This document shows positions 19,657 to 29,255 of a stretch of 64,000 nt of DNA, piece by piece. This stretch comes from an uncultured Gammaproteobacteria bacterium (GTDB lineage: Bacteria; Pseudomonadota; Gammaproteobacteria; Steroidobacterales; UBA11654), in the NCBI GenBank assembly GCA_937801655.1, contig CALMWC010000007.1, forward strand, positions 30,160-94,159, written 5' to 3'. The notes beneath the pieces are model-generated. The model was not told where the DNA came from, made no database searches, and saw only the letters and a list, made by a program, of their open reading frames with translations. Position 1 is the first letter of the stretch; each line of letters opens with the position of its first letter. A program made the position numbers and the translations under genes.

Positions 19657-19968
19657 ATGAAAATAGAAAGAGTATTAACTAATAAAGAAGAGAAACAAAC
19701 TGAAGAAAGATTTTATAAAGCAGTTCAATCTTTAAAGAATAGTGATGAATGTCGTTCATTTTTTAATGATATTTTTACACCTGCTGAATTGCAATCCATC
19801 AAAGACCGCTGGTCTGTAGCAGAACTACTTAATAAGGGTTATACCTATCGTGAAGTCAATTCTTATACTGGCGTAAGTGTTACAACCATTGGCCGTGTTG
19901 CACGGTGTTTATTTAATGGTTCAGGTGGTTATGATATCGCTCTCAATCGAGTACAAAATAATGGATAA
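19657..19968 (+). CDS. TrpR/YerC/YecD-family transcriptional regulator
   Basis: 103 residues, all helical. The family core is FFNDIFTPAELQSIKDRWSVAELL (core TPAELQSIKDRW, about 47-58) followed by the helix-turn-helix GYTYREVNSYTGVSVTTIGRV (core REVNSYTGVSVTTIGR). It resembles YerC/YecD and TrpR-like histidine regulators rather than TrpR itself. It is first in the his operon, overlaps hisG by eight bases, and sits behind a palindrome at its own promoter, so an autoregulated repressor of histidine genes is the likely role. The co-repressor is unknown. Confidence 0.85.
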   Translation: MKIERVLTNKEEKQTEERFYKAVQSLKNSDECRSFFNDIFTPAELQSIKDRWSVAELLNKGYTYREVNSYTGVSVTTIGRVARCLFNGSGGYDIALNRVQNNG

Positions 19969-20860
19969 CAATAGAATAAAGATTGCAATACAAAAATCAG
20001 GCAGGTTGACAGAACACACCATCAGTTTGTTAAAAAAATGTGGACTAATAATCAGTCATACTAGAAATCACCTTATTGGCTATGGAGAAAATATGCCATT
20101 TGATCTTATGTTTGTTAGAGACGATGATATACCAGGCTTGGTTCAGGATAATTTATGCACACTGGGTATTGTAGGGATGAATGAGGCACTTGAGAAAAAA
20201 ATAGAAATAGAGAATTTAGAAAAAGCATCGGCAAACTTTGAAATAGTTTCTAATTTAGACTTTGGACAATGCAAGTTATCTTTTGCTTATCCAGATGATT
20301 CACCTGTTCAAGATTTGAAAAACTTAGAGGGAAAAACTGTTGCCACAAGTTATCCTAATATCGTTTCAGACTATATTTCAAAAGCAGGATTAAATATAAG
20401 CGTTACTCAGTTCTCAGGTGCGGTAGAGTTGGCTCCAAGTTTAGGCAAGGCAGATCTTATATGTGATTTAGTTTCTACTGGACAGACACTTAAAGATCAT
20501 AACTTATCGGAAGGTCAAACGATATTAGAAAGCACTGCTGTAGTCATTAAATCATTGCAAGCAATGGATAGTATTGAGGAAAACTGGGTCAATAAGCTCA
20601 TTGAACGAATTCAAGGAGTGCTGCAGGTCAAGGAAAGTAAATACATTATGATGCATGCACCTAGAGCATCTATAGATTCAATAACTAATTTACTGCCTGG
20701 AACAGAATCACCAACCATCATTCCACTTGAAGGCACAAATGAAACAGTTGCTTTGCATGTTGTGTGTAAAGAAAATGTTTTTTGGGAAACACTGGAAGAT
20801 CTTAAGGCCAAAGGTGCTTCATCCATTTTAGTTGTGCCCGTTGAAAAAATGCTAATGTAA
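19961..20860 (+). CDS. hisG: ATP phosphoribosyltransferase (long form)
   Basis: 299 residues from the ATG at 19961 (DNNRIKIAIQKSGRL), matching the conserved N-terminus; a longer frame beginning at 19877 lies wholly inside the preceding gene. It catalyses the first step of histidine synthesis. The length and the C-terminal domain (about 225-299) indicate the long HisG type with an ACT-like regulatory domain for histidine feedback, so no HisZ is needed. It overlaps the regulator by eight bases. Confidence 0.96.
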   Translation: MDNNRIKIAIQKSGRLTEHTISLLKKCGLIISHTRNHLIGYGENMPFDLMFVRDDDIPGLVQDNLCTLGIVGMNEALEKKIEIENLEKASANFEIVSNLDFGQCKLSFAYPDDSPVQDLKNLEGKTVATSYPNIVSDYISKAGLNISVTQFSGAVELAPSLGKADLICDLVSTGQTLKDHNLSEGQTILESTAVVIKSLQAMDSIEENWVNKLIERIQGVLQVKESKYIMMHAPRASIDSITNLLPGTESPTIIPLEGTNETVALHVVCKENVFWETLEDLKAKGASSILVVPVEKMLM

Positions 20861-20863
20861 TTC

Positions 20864-22171
20864 ATGAGTATTCAAGAAATAATCAACTGGAATGAATTAG
20901 ATAAATCTGCAAAAAAAAGGCTGATTGAGAGACCAAATGTGGCAATAGACGATAGAATTCGAGCTACAGTAGAAACTATTTTAGATAAGGTAGGATCCTC
21001 TGGGGATCAGGCAATAAAGCAACTGACCTTGGAATACGATGGTGTCAGTATTGATCAATTAAAAATGAATGATATTGAGATCAAAAATGCAATAAAGAGA
21101 ACTTCAAATCAGATCAAGGATGAGCTCAAAAAAGCAATAGAGAACGTAACCATATTTCATCAAAATACCATGGCCTCCCCTTCTTCAAAAATAGAGGTTA
21201 AACCTGGGGTGTTTTGTGAAAAAATAATTAAACCTATAAACAATATTGGTTTATACATTCCAGCTGGAAGAAACCCATTGCCTTCAACAGCCATAATGTT
21301 AGGAGTTCCTTCAAAATTAGCCGGTAGTAAGAATCGTATTTTATGCTCACCACCAAATAAAAATGGATTGATTGATGACAGTATTGTTACTGCCGCCTCA
21401 TTTTGTGGAATAACTGATATGTTTAAAATTGGTGGTGCACAAGCAATAGCTGCATTAGCATACGGTACAGAGTCAGTCACTAAAGTTGATAAAATATTTG
21501 GACCAGGCAATAGTTTTGTGACAATGGCAAAGACCATACTTTCTTCTACAACAGAAATAGCAATTGACATGCCTGCAGGACCGACCGAAGTCTTAGTAAT
21601 ATCCGATGGCAATACTGAACCTGATTATGTTGCTTATGATCTGTTATCACAAGCAGAACATGGTCCCGACTCTCAAGTAATTCATATTTCTTCTGACAGA
21701 GAATTTATTAAAAAAGTTCAAGAAAGTATCAATCGCATTATGCAAAACTTAGCAACAAAAGATATTGCAAAATATGCTTTGTTAAACAGCAAATCTATTT
21801 GGGTTCAAGATATAAAAGCAGCCATAGATATATCGAATAGTTATGCTCCAGAACATCTCATTATTTCAGTAGAAAATTCAAGACAGTATCTAGATTCAAT
21901 AGAGTCTGCTGGGTCAATATTTCTCGGTTATTGGAGCCCTGAATCTGCTGGTGATTATTGCAGTGGCACAAATCATGTATTACCAACATCAGGCTATGCG
22001 AAATCATTAAGTGGAGTCTCAGTTGAAAGTTTTACAAAGTCAGTATCCGTTCAAGAACTCACTAAAACAGGGTTGGAGAATTTGTCAAAGACTATTACTG
22101 TATTGGCTAGAGCAGAAGGTCTCGAAGCACATGCAAAAGCAGTAGAGGTAAGGTTAAGAGATAATGACTAA
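20864..22171 (+). CDS. hisD: Histidinol dehydrogenase
   Basis: 435 residues, zinc enzyme oxidising histidinol to histidine with NAD. Signatures are GLYIPAGRNPLPSTAIMLG, IFGPGNSFVTMAKTIL, IDMPAGPTEVLVI and the active-site AEHGPDSQVIHIS. Length is typical. It begins three bases after hisG and overlaps hisC by eight bases. Confidence 0.97.
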   Translation: MSIQEIINWNELDKSAKKRLIERPNVAIDDRIRATVETILDKVGSSGDQAIKQLTLEYDGVSIDQLKMNDIEIKNAIKRTSNQIKDELKKAIENVTIFHQNTMASPSSKIEVKPGVFCEKIIKPINNIGLYIPAGRNPLPSTAIMLGVPSKLAGSKNRILCSPPNKNGLIDDSIVTAASFCGITDMFKIGGAQAIAALAYGTESVTKVDKIFGPGNSFVTMAKTILSSTTEIAIDMPAGPTEVLVISDGNTEPDYVAYDLLSQAEHGPDSQVIHISSDREFIKKVQESINRIMQNLATKDIAKYALLNSKSIWVQDIKAAIDISNSYAPEHLIISVENSRQYLDSIESAGSIFLGYWSPESAGDYCSGTNHVLPTSGYAKSLSGVSVESFTKSVSVQELTKTGLENLSKTITVLARAEGLEAHAKAVEVRLRDND

Positions 22172-23228
22172 AGCAATAGAAAAACTGGTTAGACCTGAGG
22201 TGCTTAATTTAAAACCTTATGTGCCAGCTAAGAGCATCCAAGATGCGGTTAGACTGAATGCTAATGAAAGCCCTTATTGTGTAACCGAACAAGCAAAAAA
22301 AGATGGACTAAATCTTTACCCTGATGCAGTGCCGATTAGAATAAGAGAAAGGATTTCTCAGTACCTTGATGTGGACGAAAATAATTGTGTTATTACTAGA
22401 GGGAGCACTGAGGCAATCGATGTTTTACTTAGGGTTTTTTGTCAACCAAATATTGATGAAATCATTATTTTTCCTCCAACATTTGAAATGTATCAATTTT
22501 ATGCTGCGATACAGGGTGTTTCTATTAAGTCCATACCATTACTAGAAACTAATAACTATGAGATTAATCTAGAGCTATTAGGCAGAGAGTTATGCACTCA
22601 AAGTAAGTTAATATTTTTATCTTCACCATCCAACCCAATAGGCCATACAATTAGCAAAGACACTATATTTAAAGCATGTGAGATGTCTAAGGATTTTGGA
22701 TTGTTGGTATTGGATCTAGCTTATATTGAATTTGCAGATGAGGATTTTACTAAAGAAGTTCTCTCAGCCTATTCGAATGTTGTTGTACTCAGAACCCTAT
22801 CAAAAGCCTTTGGTTTGGCAGGATCCAGATGTGGAGTATTGCTAGCATCATCAGAAATAACTAATTACGTAATGAGAGTCCTTCCACCCTACTCTTTTTC
22901 TAAGCCTGCAGAGCAAAGTATTTTAGAGGCCTTGACAGAAGATGGTATTGAAACTTCTAAGCTGAATATAAATGAAATAATAAAAGAAAGAATCTATTTA
23001 GAAGAGGCATTCACTAGTATTGGTTGTATTAAAAAAATATATCAATCAAATGCTAACTTTATTTTAGTTGAAGTTGAAAATGCTGACCAGTTCTGTGATA
23101 AAGCTAAAGAGTATGGGCTTCTTTTACGGAATGTTGGTTATCAGCCCACTCTCTCTAATTGCGTCAGAATTACTGTTGGCACTAGGGAGCAAAATGACTT
23201 ATTAATTAAAGGCATTAAAACATTATGA
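22164..23228 (+). CDS. hisC: Histidinol-phosphate aminotransferase
   Basis: 354 residues, fold-type I PLP enzyme. NANESPY near residue 30, SSPSNPIG near 154, and the PLP-lysine motif RTLSKAFGLAGSRCG near 211. Overlaps hisD by eight bases and hisB by four (ATGA). No second hisC is seen near aroA in the gyrA cluster, so this copy may serve both histidine and aromatic transamination. Confidence 0.96.
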   Translation: MTKAIEKLVRPEVLNLKPYVPAKSIQDAVRLNANESPYCVTEQAKKDGLNLYPDAVPIRIRERISQYLDVDENNCVITRGSTEAIDVLLRVFCQPNIDEIIIFPPTFEMYQFYAAIQGVSIKSIPLLETNNYEINLELLGRELCTQSKLIFLSSPSNPIGHTISKDTIFKACEMSKDFGLLVLDLAYIEFADEDFTKEVLSAYSNVVVLRTLSKAFGLAGSRCGVLLASSEITNYVMRVLPPYSFSKPAEQSILEALTEDGIETSKLNINEIIKERIYLEEAFTSIGCIKKIYQSNANFILVEVENADQFCDKAKEYGLLLRNVGYQPTLSNCVRITVGTREQNDLLIKGIKTL

Positions 23229-24301
23229 AAACTGATTTGAAAAAAATAATCTTCGTAGATAGAGATGGAACAATTGTATTTGAACCAAATGATTTCCAGG
23301 TAGATGCTTTGGAAAAGATCAATTTTGTACCTGATGTTATTGCATCGCTTTTTCAACTGAGACAAAAAGGTTACAGCTTAGTGATGGTTACGAATCAGGA
23401 TGGCTTAGGAACTGATTCTTTTCCCGAAGAAAACTTTATTGAAAGTCAGAAATTTATTGAAAAATTGCTCAATTCACAAGGAGTAATGTTTGATGAAGTC
23501 TTAATATGCCCACATTTTGAAAAAGATGGTTGCGACTGTAGAAAACCTCTCACAGGAATGGTGACTAAGTTTCTTGTCAATACAAATATAGATAAAGAGA
23601 GATCTTATGTTATTGGCGATCGAGATACTGACATGCAGTTTGCAAAGAATTTAGGCATAGAAGGATTTCAAATAGATCCATATAAGGAATGTCAATGGAC
23701 TGATATCACTACAAAGATATTAAATGTTGATCGTAGATCTTCAGTCATTCGTGAGACTAAGGAAACTAAAATTAAAACAACTGTAGACTTAGAAAAATCT
23801 GAACCTGTTTCCATCAATACAGGAATTAATTTCTTTGACCATATGTTGGAGCAATTAGCAAAACATTCAAATGTATCTATGATTATTGATTGCGATGGTG
23901 ATTTAGAGGTCGATGAACATCATACAGTTGAGGATGTTGCTATAACATTGGGTCAGTCAATTAAAGAATCGTTAGGAAATAAATATGGGATTAATCGATA
24001 TGGTTTTACTTTACCAATGGATGAGTCATTAGCATCGGTTGCAATTGATCTCTCAGGGAGACCATATTTTGTTTTTGATGGAGATTTTGATAGAGAGAAG
24101 GTGGGTGGTTTACCGACAGAGTTAGTTTCTCATTTTTTTCGTTCCTTGAGTCAGTCAATTGGAGCTAATATCCATTTATCTGTTAAGGGTCAGGATAATC
24201 ATCATATGATTGAAGCATGCTTTAAAGTGTTTGGTAGAGCATTAGGTCAAGCCATAAGAGTATCTGGAACTGATTTGCCTTCTACCAAAGGCATTTTATA
24301 G
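23225..24301 (+). CDS. hisB: Bifunctional histidinol-phosphatase/imidazoleglycerol-phosphate dehydratase
   Basis: 358 residues. The N-terminal HAD phosphatase (about 1-165) has FVDRDGT (9-15), VTNQDGLG and the zinc loop CPHFEKDGCDCRKP. The C-terminal dehydratase (about 168-358) has the metal motifs DEHHTVEDVAITLG and DNHHMIEACFK. This two-domain form is typical of enteric and some other Gammaproteobacteria. It overlaps hisC by four bases and hisH by one. Confidence 0.97.
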   Translation: MKTDLKKIIFVDRDGTIVFEPNDFQVDALEKINFVPDVIASLFQLRQKGYSLVMVTNQDGLGTDSFPEENFIESQKFIEKLLNSQGVMFDEVLICPHFEKDGCDCRKPLTGMVTKFLVNTNIDKERSYVIGDRDTDMQFAKNLGIEGFQIDPYKECQWTDITTKILNVDRRSSVIRETKETKIKTTVDLEKSEPVSINTGINFFDHMLEQLAKHSNVSMIIDCDGDLEVDEHHTVEDVAITLGQSIKESLGNKYGINRYGFTLPMDESLASVAIDLSGRPYFVFDGDFDREKVGGLPTELVSHFFRSLSQSIGANIHLSVKGQDNHHMIEACFKVFGRALGQAIRVSGTDLPSTKGIL

Positions 24302-24900
24302 TGCCAAAAAATACTATTGCTATAGTTAACGCAGGAGGTTCAAATATTTCTTCATTAACGTTTGCTTTGGACCGACTCAAAGCAAATTATACTACTACAA
24401 ACCAAATCGCTCAGATTGAAGACTCGAGTCATGTCATCTTACCAGGAGTTGGAGCCGCATATGATGCGATGGGTAAGTTAAAAAAGTCTAATTTGATTGA
24501 GGTAGTTAAAAACCTAAAACAGCCTACACTTGGTATCTGTTTAGGCATGCAACTCTTACTAGAATATTCGATGGAAAATAATGTCAATTGTTTATCAATT
24601 ATTGAAGGGGGATGTAAGGCATTTACACAACAAGACAAATACCCAGTTCCACATATGGGCTGGAATAATGTGAAATTTAATAAAATCTCACCGCTTACTG
24701 AGGGTTTAAAGAGTGAAGATTATTTTTATTTTGTGCATAGCTATTATGTACCCATAAGTGATTCTGCTATTGGTATTACGGATTATTCAGAATCATTTAC
24801 TAGCATCATTCAGAAAGATAATTTTTATGGTACTCAGTTCCATCCTGAAAAATCTAGTGATCAGGGTTCAAAATTATTAAGAACATTTATAAATTTATAA
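24301..24900 (+). CDS. hisH: Imidazole glycerol phosphate synthase glutaminase subunit
   Basis: 199 residues, class I glutamine amidotransferase. The nucleophile is in TLGICLGMQLL (about residue 80); the His/Glu of the triad in YGTQFHPEKSS (near 178-183). It starts at GTG sharing a base with the hisB stop (TAGTG), suggesting coupled translation. It works with HisF encoded two genes downstream. Confidence 0.96.
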   Translation: MPKNTIAIVNAGGSNISSLTFALDRLKANYTTTNQIAQIEDSSHVILPGVGAAYDAMGKLKKSNLIEVVKNLKQPTLGICLGMQLLLEYSMENNVNCLSIIEGGCKAFTQQDKYPVPHMGWNNVKFNKISPLTEGLKSEDYFYFVHSYYVPISDSAIGITDYSESFTSIIQKDNFYGTQFHPEKSSDQGSKLLRTFINL

Positions 24901-24906
24901 CAATCT

Positions 24907-25644
24907 ATGAAACTTATACCAGCAATTGATTTATTGGATGGAAGATGCGTCAGACTTCTTAAGGGTGATTTTGGGAAGGTGACATTCTATGATACTAAAC
25001 CACTGGACTTGGTTAAGAATTATGAGGCGATGGGGTTTAAGAATATACATATTGTTGATTTGGATGGAACAAGAGATGGTAAATCAAATAATGGTGATGT
25101 TATTGAACAGATTATTGAGAAATCACACTTAAAGATTCAATTAGGTGGTGGTATTAGAAGCGGCCAAGATATCAGGCAATGGTTGGATACTGGTGTCAAT
25201 TATTTGATTATTGGGAGTTTTGCTATTGATAGCTTTGATGACTTTTCTCAATCAATTGAAGAACATGATAAATCAAAGATTATTATTGCCTTGGATGTAA
25301 TGATCGAGAGCAAGAAACCTATAGTGATGACTCATGGCTGGAAAGAATCAAGCAATCAGTCGTTATGGAATTTAATTGAGAAATTCAATAAAGTTGGTTT
25401 TGATCATTATTTAGTTACAGATATTAGTAAAGATGGAACCCTAATTGGACCAAATATTGATCTTTACAAGCAGTGTCTTGAAAAATCATCAGAGTCATCT
25501 TTTATAGGTTCAGGAGGTGTATCCAATATTCAGGATTTATACCAACTTAGAGAAATTGGTATACAGGCTTCAGTATCTGGTAAAGCATTATTGGAGAATA
25601 AAATCTCTAAAAAGGAGGTGTTTGAATTCTTACAAGAAGAATAA
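24907..25644 (+). CDS. hisA: Phosphoribosylformimino-AICAR ribotide isomerase
   Basis: 245 residues, half-barrel-repeat TIM barrel. N-terminal [18 protein letters not shown] with the catalytic Asp, [13 protein letters not shown], and [12 protein letters not shown] with the second Asp. The 3' end encodes [11 protein letters not shown], whose codons also contain the ribosome-binding site and the first codons of hisF (19-nt overlap). Confidence 0.96.
   Translation: MKLIPAIDLLDGRCVRLLKGDFGKVTFYDTKPLDLVKNYEAMGFKNIHIVDLDGTRDGKSNNGDVIEQIIEKSHLKIQLGGGIRSGQDIRQWLDTGVNYLIIGSFAIDSFDDFSQSIEEHDKSKIIIALDVMIESKKPIVMTHGWKESSNQSLWNLIEKFNKVGFDHYLVTDISKDGTLIGPNIDLYKQCLEKSSESSFIGSGGVSNIQDLYQLREIGIQASVSGKALLENKISKKEVFEFLQEE
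25612..25620 (+). promoter_or_regulatory. Ribosome binding site that fixes the hisF ATT start
   Basis: AAGGAGGTG inside the hisA coding end, five bases from ATT 25626 and 38 bases from GTG 25659. The spacing suits only the ATT codon. Confidence 0.8.
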
Positions 25645-26393
25645 TTCCATGTCTTGATGTGAAAGATGGACAAGTAGTCAAAGGAATACAATTTAAAAAT
25701 CATGAAATTGTAGGAGATATCATTGATCTTGCCTCCAGATATAATTATGAGGGAGCTGATGAGCTTGTCTTTTATGATATAACAGCCAGTCCAGACCGAA
25801 GGTCAGTTGATAGAAAGTGGATTAATCTTGTAGCTAAAGAAATCAACATACCCTTTTGTGTAGCTGGTGGGATAAAAACCATAGCTGATGCTGAGGAAGT
25901 TTTAAATTATGGAGCAGATAAAATATCTATTAATACACCTGCTTTAAAAAATCCGGATTTAATTGAACAATTAGCTAAGCGTTTTGGCAGTCAATGCATA
26001 GTTGTTGGTATTGATAGCTTTGCAATAAAGAAAGATTATAAGGTGCATTTATACACAGGCGATCCTGACCAATCAAAAGAGTCAAATAAGACCACTAATA
26101 GTTGGATAAATGAAGTACAGGATAGAGGAGCTGGTGAGATAGTTCTTAATTGTATGAATCAAGATGGAGTAAGGAAAGGCTATGATATTGATCAATTAAG
26201 AGAAATGAGAAATCTATGCAAGGTGCCATTAATTGCTTCAGGCGGAGCTGGGAAAATGTCGGATTTTTATGATGTCTTTAATCAAGCGGATGTCAGTGGA
26301 TCTCTTGCTGCTAGTGTTTTTCACAAGAAGATCATTGATATATTAGATTTAAAGAAATATTTACAACAAAAACAAATTGAGGTCAGATTATGA
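25626..26393 (+). CDS. hisF: Imidazole glycerol phosphate synthase cyclase subunit, ATT start
   Basis: 255 residues when read from the ATT at 25626. The frame opens just after an in-frame TGA (25623-25625). Its first residues (M/I)[19 protein letters not shown] match the conserved HisF N-terminus, including the catalytic Asp of CLDV. The first conventional start (GTG at 25659) would remove strand beta-1 and that Asp, so it cannot give active enzyme. AAGGAGGTG (25612-25620), a full anti-Shine-Dalgarno complement, lies five bases before ATT. The later conserved [21 protein letters not shown] (core GADKIS) and the C-terminal phosphate loop are intact. Confidence 0.9.
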   Translation: MLTRRIIPCLDVKDGQVVKGIQFKNHEIVGDIIDLASRYNYEGADELVFYDITASPDRRSVDRKWINLVAKEINIPFCVAGGIKTIADAEEVLNYGADKISINTPALKNPDLIEQLAKRFGSQCIVVGIDSFAIKKDYKVHLYTGDPDQSKESNKTTNSWINEVQDRGAGEIVLNCMNQDGVRKGYDIDQLREMRNLCKVPLIASGGAGKMSDFYDVFNQADVSGSLAASVFHKKIIDILDLKKYLQQKQIEVRL

Positions 26394-26692
26394 GCACAAA
26401 CAATAACCAATTTATATTTGAGTTAGAGGATATTATAAAAGAGAGACTCACCGAAGGGTCTGATAAAAGTTACACCTATAAACTGATGCAAGATGGAATC
26501 AATCAGGTTGCTAAGAAAGTGATAGAAGAAAGTTCAGAATTTGCTATTGCTTCGATACAAAAAAAGAATGATACAAAAGATATTGTATGGGAAGCAGCTG
26601 ACTTGATGTATCACTTCTTAATTTTATTGAATGCTTCAGGAGTCACTCTAAACGAAGTTTTTAAAGAGCTTGAGAATAGAAATAAAGGTTGA
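26390..26692 (+). CDS. hisE: Phosphoribosyl-ATP pyrophosphatase (HisE only)
   Basis: 100 residues aligning to the C-terminal half of enteric His[35 protein letters not shown] (core [13 protein letters not shown], the metal-binding helix) and [13 protein letters not shown]. The cyclohydrolase (HisI) domain that would precede it is absent: the gene overlaps hisF by four bases, leaving no room. It ends the operon. Confidence 0.94.
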   Translation: MSTNNNQFIFELEDIIKERLTEGSDKSYTYKLMQDGINQVAKKVIEESSEFAIASIQKKNDTKDIVWEAADLMYHFLILLNASGVTLNEVFKELENRNKG

Positions 26693-26729
26693 TATTAGTT
26701 CGATGTAATGACGCTGACTGCGTGATGAT

Positions 26730-28145
26730 TTAAAACAACTTATTAGGATTCATTGTATTGTTAGGATCAATTGTCTTCTTTATAGCTCGCATCAGGTTCA
26801 TTTTTGTTTCTTCCGAGAAGAACTCTAGTTCATCTTTTAATTTAGATCCAATTCCATGTTCCGCACTGAAAGAGCCACCATATGATTCTGCTATAGTATG
26901 CACCAATCTATTTACAGCCTGATTTTTTTCTAAAAAGATATCTTCCTTCATGGCCTCTGGTTTACTTTTAGTAAAATGAAGATTCCCATCCCCAAGATGA
27001 CCAAATACAAATACATTTGATGGTCCTAATAAGTCTTCTAATCTACCGATGGTTTTTTCTATAAATATTGGAATATGCTTAATGGGCACTGAAATATCAT
27101 GTGCCATGCCTCTGCCATGATGTTTTTCTGCTTCAGAAATACTGTGTCTGATTTTCCAAAAGTCATTTCTCTCTTTTTCATTTGAAGCAATGACTCCATC
27201 AACTAGATTATTTGATTGAACTTCTTCCTCAAGGTAATTCATAATTTTATCGTTATCAGGGTGATCTTCATGTATGGATACTTCAATAATAATATGCCAA
27301 GGATGAGAGGAATCTAATGGGATTCTGTGATTTGGTAGGTATTTTTCCACAGCCTTAATGCATGATGAACTCATAATCTCAAAGGCAGTTAATCGATCAG
27401 TGAATGTCTTTTTAGAACTTTTAAGAACTTTAATAGCATCCTCAACTGTTTTAACAGCTACCATTAATGAGCAATAGCTCTTTGGTAGTGTTGATAATTT
27501 AATACAAGCTTTTGTAATCAGTCCTAATGTTCCTTCAGCACCAATAAATAATTGCTTTAAATCATACCCAGTATTGTCTTTTCTAAGACCTTTAAGATCA
27601 CTTAGAATGCTTCCATCAGGCAAAACAACTTCAATACCCATTATATGCTCCCTTGTCATTCCATATGACAACACATTAACACCTCCAGCATTGGTTGATA
27701 TATTACCTCCTATTTGGCAACTTCCTTCAGCGCTTAAACTTAATGGAAAAAAAAGACCATTATCAACAGCATGATCTTGAATGTGAGTGAGGATACAGCC
27801 AGTTTCAACAATTATCGATTGATTATGTATGTCTGTTTCAATAATTTTATTCATTTTGGAAGTATTTATTACAATTTCTAATCTTTTGTTTGTGGAATGA
27901 GGAATGTTTGCACCGCATAGGCTTGTGTTTCCTCCCTGAGGGATTACTCCAATATTATTTGTATTGCATAGCTTAATGATAGAGGAAACTTCATCAGTTG
28001 AAATTGGAAGTATAACAATAGGTGTTTCTCCTTTAATATGCCCTCTCCAATCTTCAAGAAATTTTTTGACCATATCCGGATCAGTAATGCATCGATCTGC
28101 ATCTGTTATAGCCGTCATTTCAGCAATCAATTTTTCTAGATGCAT
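26730..28145 (-). CDS. FAD-linked oxidase (GlcD/D-2-hydroxyacid dehydrogenase family)
   Basis: 471 residues from the ATG at 28145, 14 bases after the upstream gene; a frame to 28199 adds 18 residues that overlap the previous coding region. FAD-binding PCMH motifs are PQGGNTSLCG and IGGNISTNAGG near 160, and GAEGTLGLITK near 210. The C-terminal oxidase domain ends SAEHGIGSKL and MNPNKLF. It could be a D-lactate, glycolate or D-2-hydroxyglutarate dehydrogenase; no Fe-S partner (GlcF) is adjacent. A D-2-hydroxyglutarate role would fit with SerA side activity but is speculative. Confidence 0.85.
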   Translation of the reverse strand: MHLEKLIAEMTAITDADRCITDPDMVKKFLEDWRGHIKGETPIVILPISTDEVSSIIKLCNTNNIGVIPQGGNTSLCGANIPHSTNKRLEIVINTSKMNKIIETDIHNQSIIVETGCILTHIQDHAVDNGLFFPLSLSAEGSCQIGGNISTNAGGVNVLSYGMTREHIMGIEVVLPDGSILSDLKGLRKDNTGYDLKQLFIGAEGTLGLITKACIKLSTLPKSYCSLMVAVKTVEDAIKVLKSSKKTFTDRLTAFEIMSSSCIKAVEKYLPNHRIPLDSSHPWHIIIEVSIHEDHPDNDKIMNYLEEEVQSNNLVDGVIASNEKERNDFWKIRHSISEAEKHHGRGMAHDISVPIKHIPIFIEKTIGRLEDLLGPSNVFVFGHLGDGNLHFTKSKPEAMKEDIFLEKNQAVNRLVHTIAESYGGSFSAEHGIGSKLKDELEFFSEETKMNLMRAIKKTIDPNNTMNPNKLF

Positions 28146-28158
28146 AGTGGTATCTAAC

Positions 28159-29187
28159 TTATGGATTTTTGTATGTTTTGAATGTTGACCACAGTGCAAT
28201 AAAAAGAGCAGTCACTACTGGACCAATAATAAATCCTGATAATCCAAATATCGTGATACCACCCAATGTTGATAGAAGAATTAAATAATCCGGTAAATTT
28301 GTTTCTTTTCCTACAAGGTATGGACGAAGAAGATTATCAATCAGGCCAATGATAAATATACCTGATACTATTAAAACCAATCCTTTAATTAAGGCTCCAT
28401 TAAAAATAAGCATAAGAGCTATTGGAAGCCATATTATAGAGGCACCAATGCCAGGTACAACACTGAATAAAGCCATCATTGCACCCCATAGAATCGATCC
28501 TTCAATATCAAGAGATAGTAATATCAGTCCCCCAATAGATCCTTGAACTATAGCGATTAATATAGTGCCTTTAACAGTAGCTTTAATAACAGTTGAAAAT
28601 TTATTCATTAATAATCTTTCTTGGTCATCATCCATAGGAAAGGACTTAATGCATGACTCTATTATTGTCTCTCCATCTCTAAGGAAGAAAAATAATAAGT
28701 AGAGCATGATAAAAAAAGAAAGTAAGAACTGAAGTAGATTTTGACCAGTATTCATCAAAAGAGTGACAATGAATTTTGTTGTCCCTACTCCGATATTATT
28801 TAATTGTTCAATGAGTTGATTTGCATTTAATCCTATGGAATCAAGTCGAACTAAGAGGTTTGGTAATAATGCATTAAACCAATTAACTATTTGCCCTAGA
28901 TTGTATTCACCCGACTCAATTTTATTTAATATGATTAAAGATTCTGAGCCAATGATAGTGAAAACAATAAATCCAGGCACTAATACTAATACTACAATAG
29001 CGATAATAGTCAGAAGAGAAGCCAGTGAAGGACTCGATTTTTGTTGTATTAGATAGTTTCTTAAAGGGTAGAATAATATGGATAAAACAATAGCCCAAAG
29101 AATCGGTAAAAAGAAGTTCCATAAGATTGCAGTGAATAAAATCGTAATTAAGCTCAATACAAATATGAATGCATTTTGACTTTTCAT
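28159..29187 (-). CDS. AI-2E transporter family (PerM/TqsA-like) permease
   Basis: 342 residues with about eight membrane helices: paired N-terminal helices (about 10-75), a central periplasmic/amphipathic region (90-150), and a C-terminal helix bundle with SVVPGIGASIIWLPIAL and GLIDNLLRPYLVG, family hallmarks. Substrates of this family range from autoinducer-2 to ions and are not predictable here. It probably shares a transcript with the FAD-linked oxidase downstream. Confidence 0.87.
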   Translation of the reverse strand: MKSQNAFIFVLSLITILFTAILWNFFLPILWAIVLSILFYPLRNYLIQQKSSPSLASLLTIIAIVVLVLVPGFIVFTIIGSESLIILNKIESGEYNLGQIVNWFNALLPNLLVRLDSIGLNANQLIEQLNNIGVGTTKFIVTLLMNTGQNLLQFLLSFFIMLYLLFFFLRDGETIIESCIKSFPMDDDQERLLMNKFSTVIKATVKGTILIAIVQGSIGGLILLSLDIEGSILWGAMMALFSVVPGIGASIIWLPIALMLIFNGALIKGLVLIVSGIFIIGLIDNLLRPYLVGKETNLPDYLILLSTLGGITIFGLSGFIIGPVVTALFIALWSTFKTYKNP

Positions 29188-29255
29188 TTGTGTTTTCTTC
29201 TCAAAAATCTTTAAATAAATATAATAGTTATAAATTAAGTTAAATAATACTCATT

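Noticed and set aside
19877..19960. Longer hisG frame starting inside the regulator gene
   Set aside because: The added residues do not resemble HisG, whose conserved N-terminus begins at the ATG at 19961.
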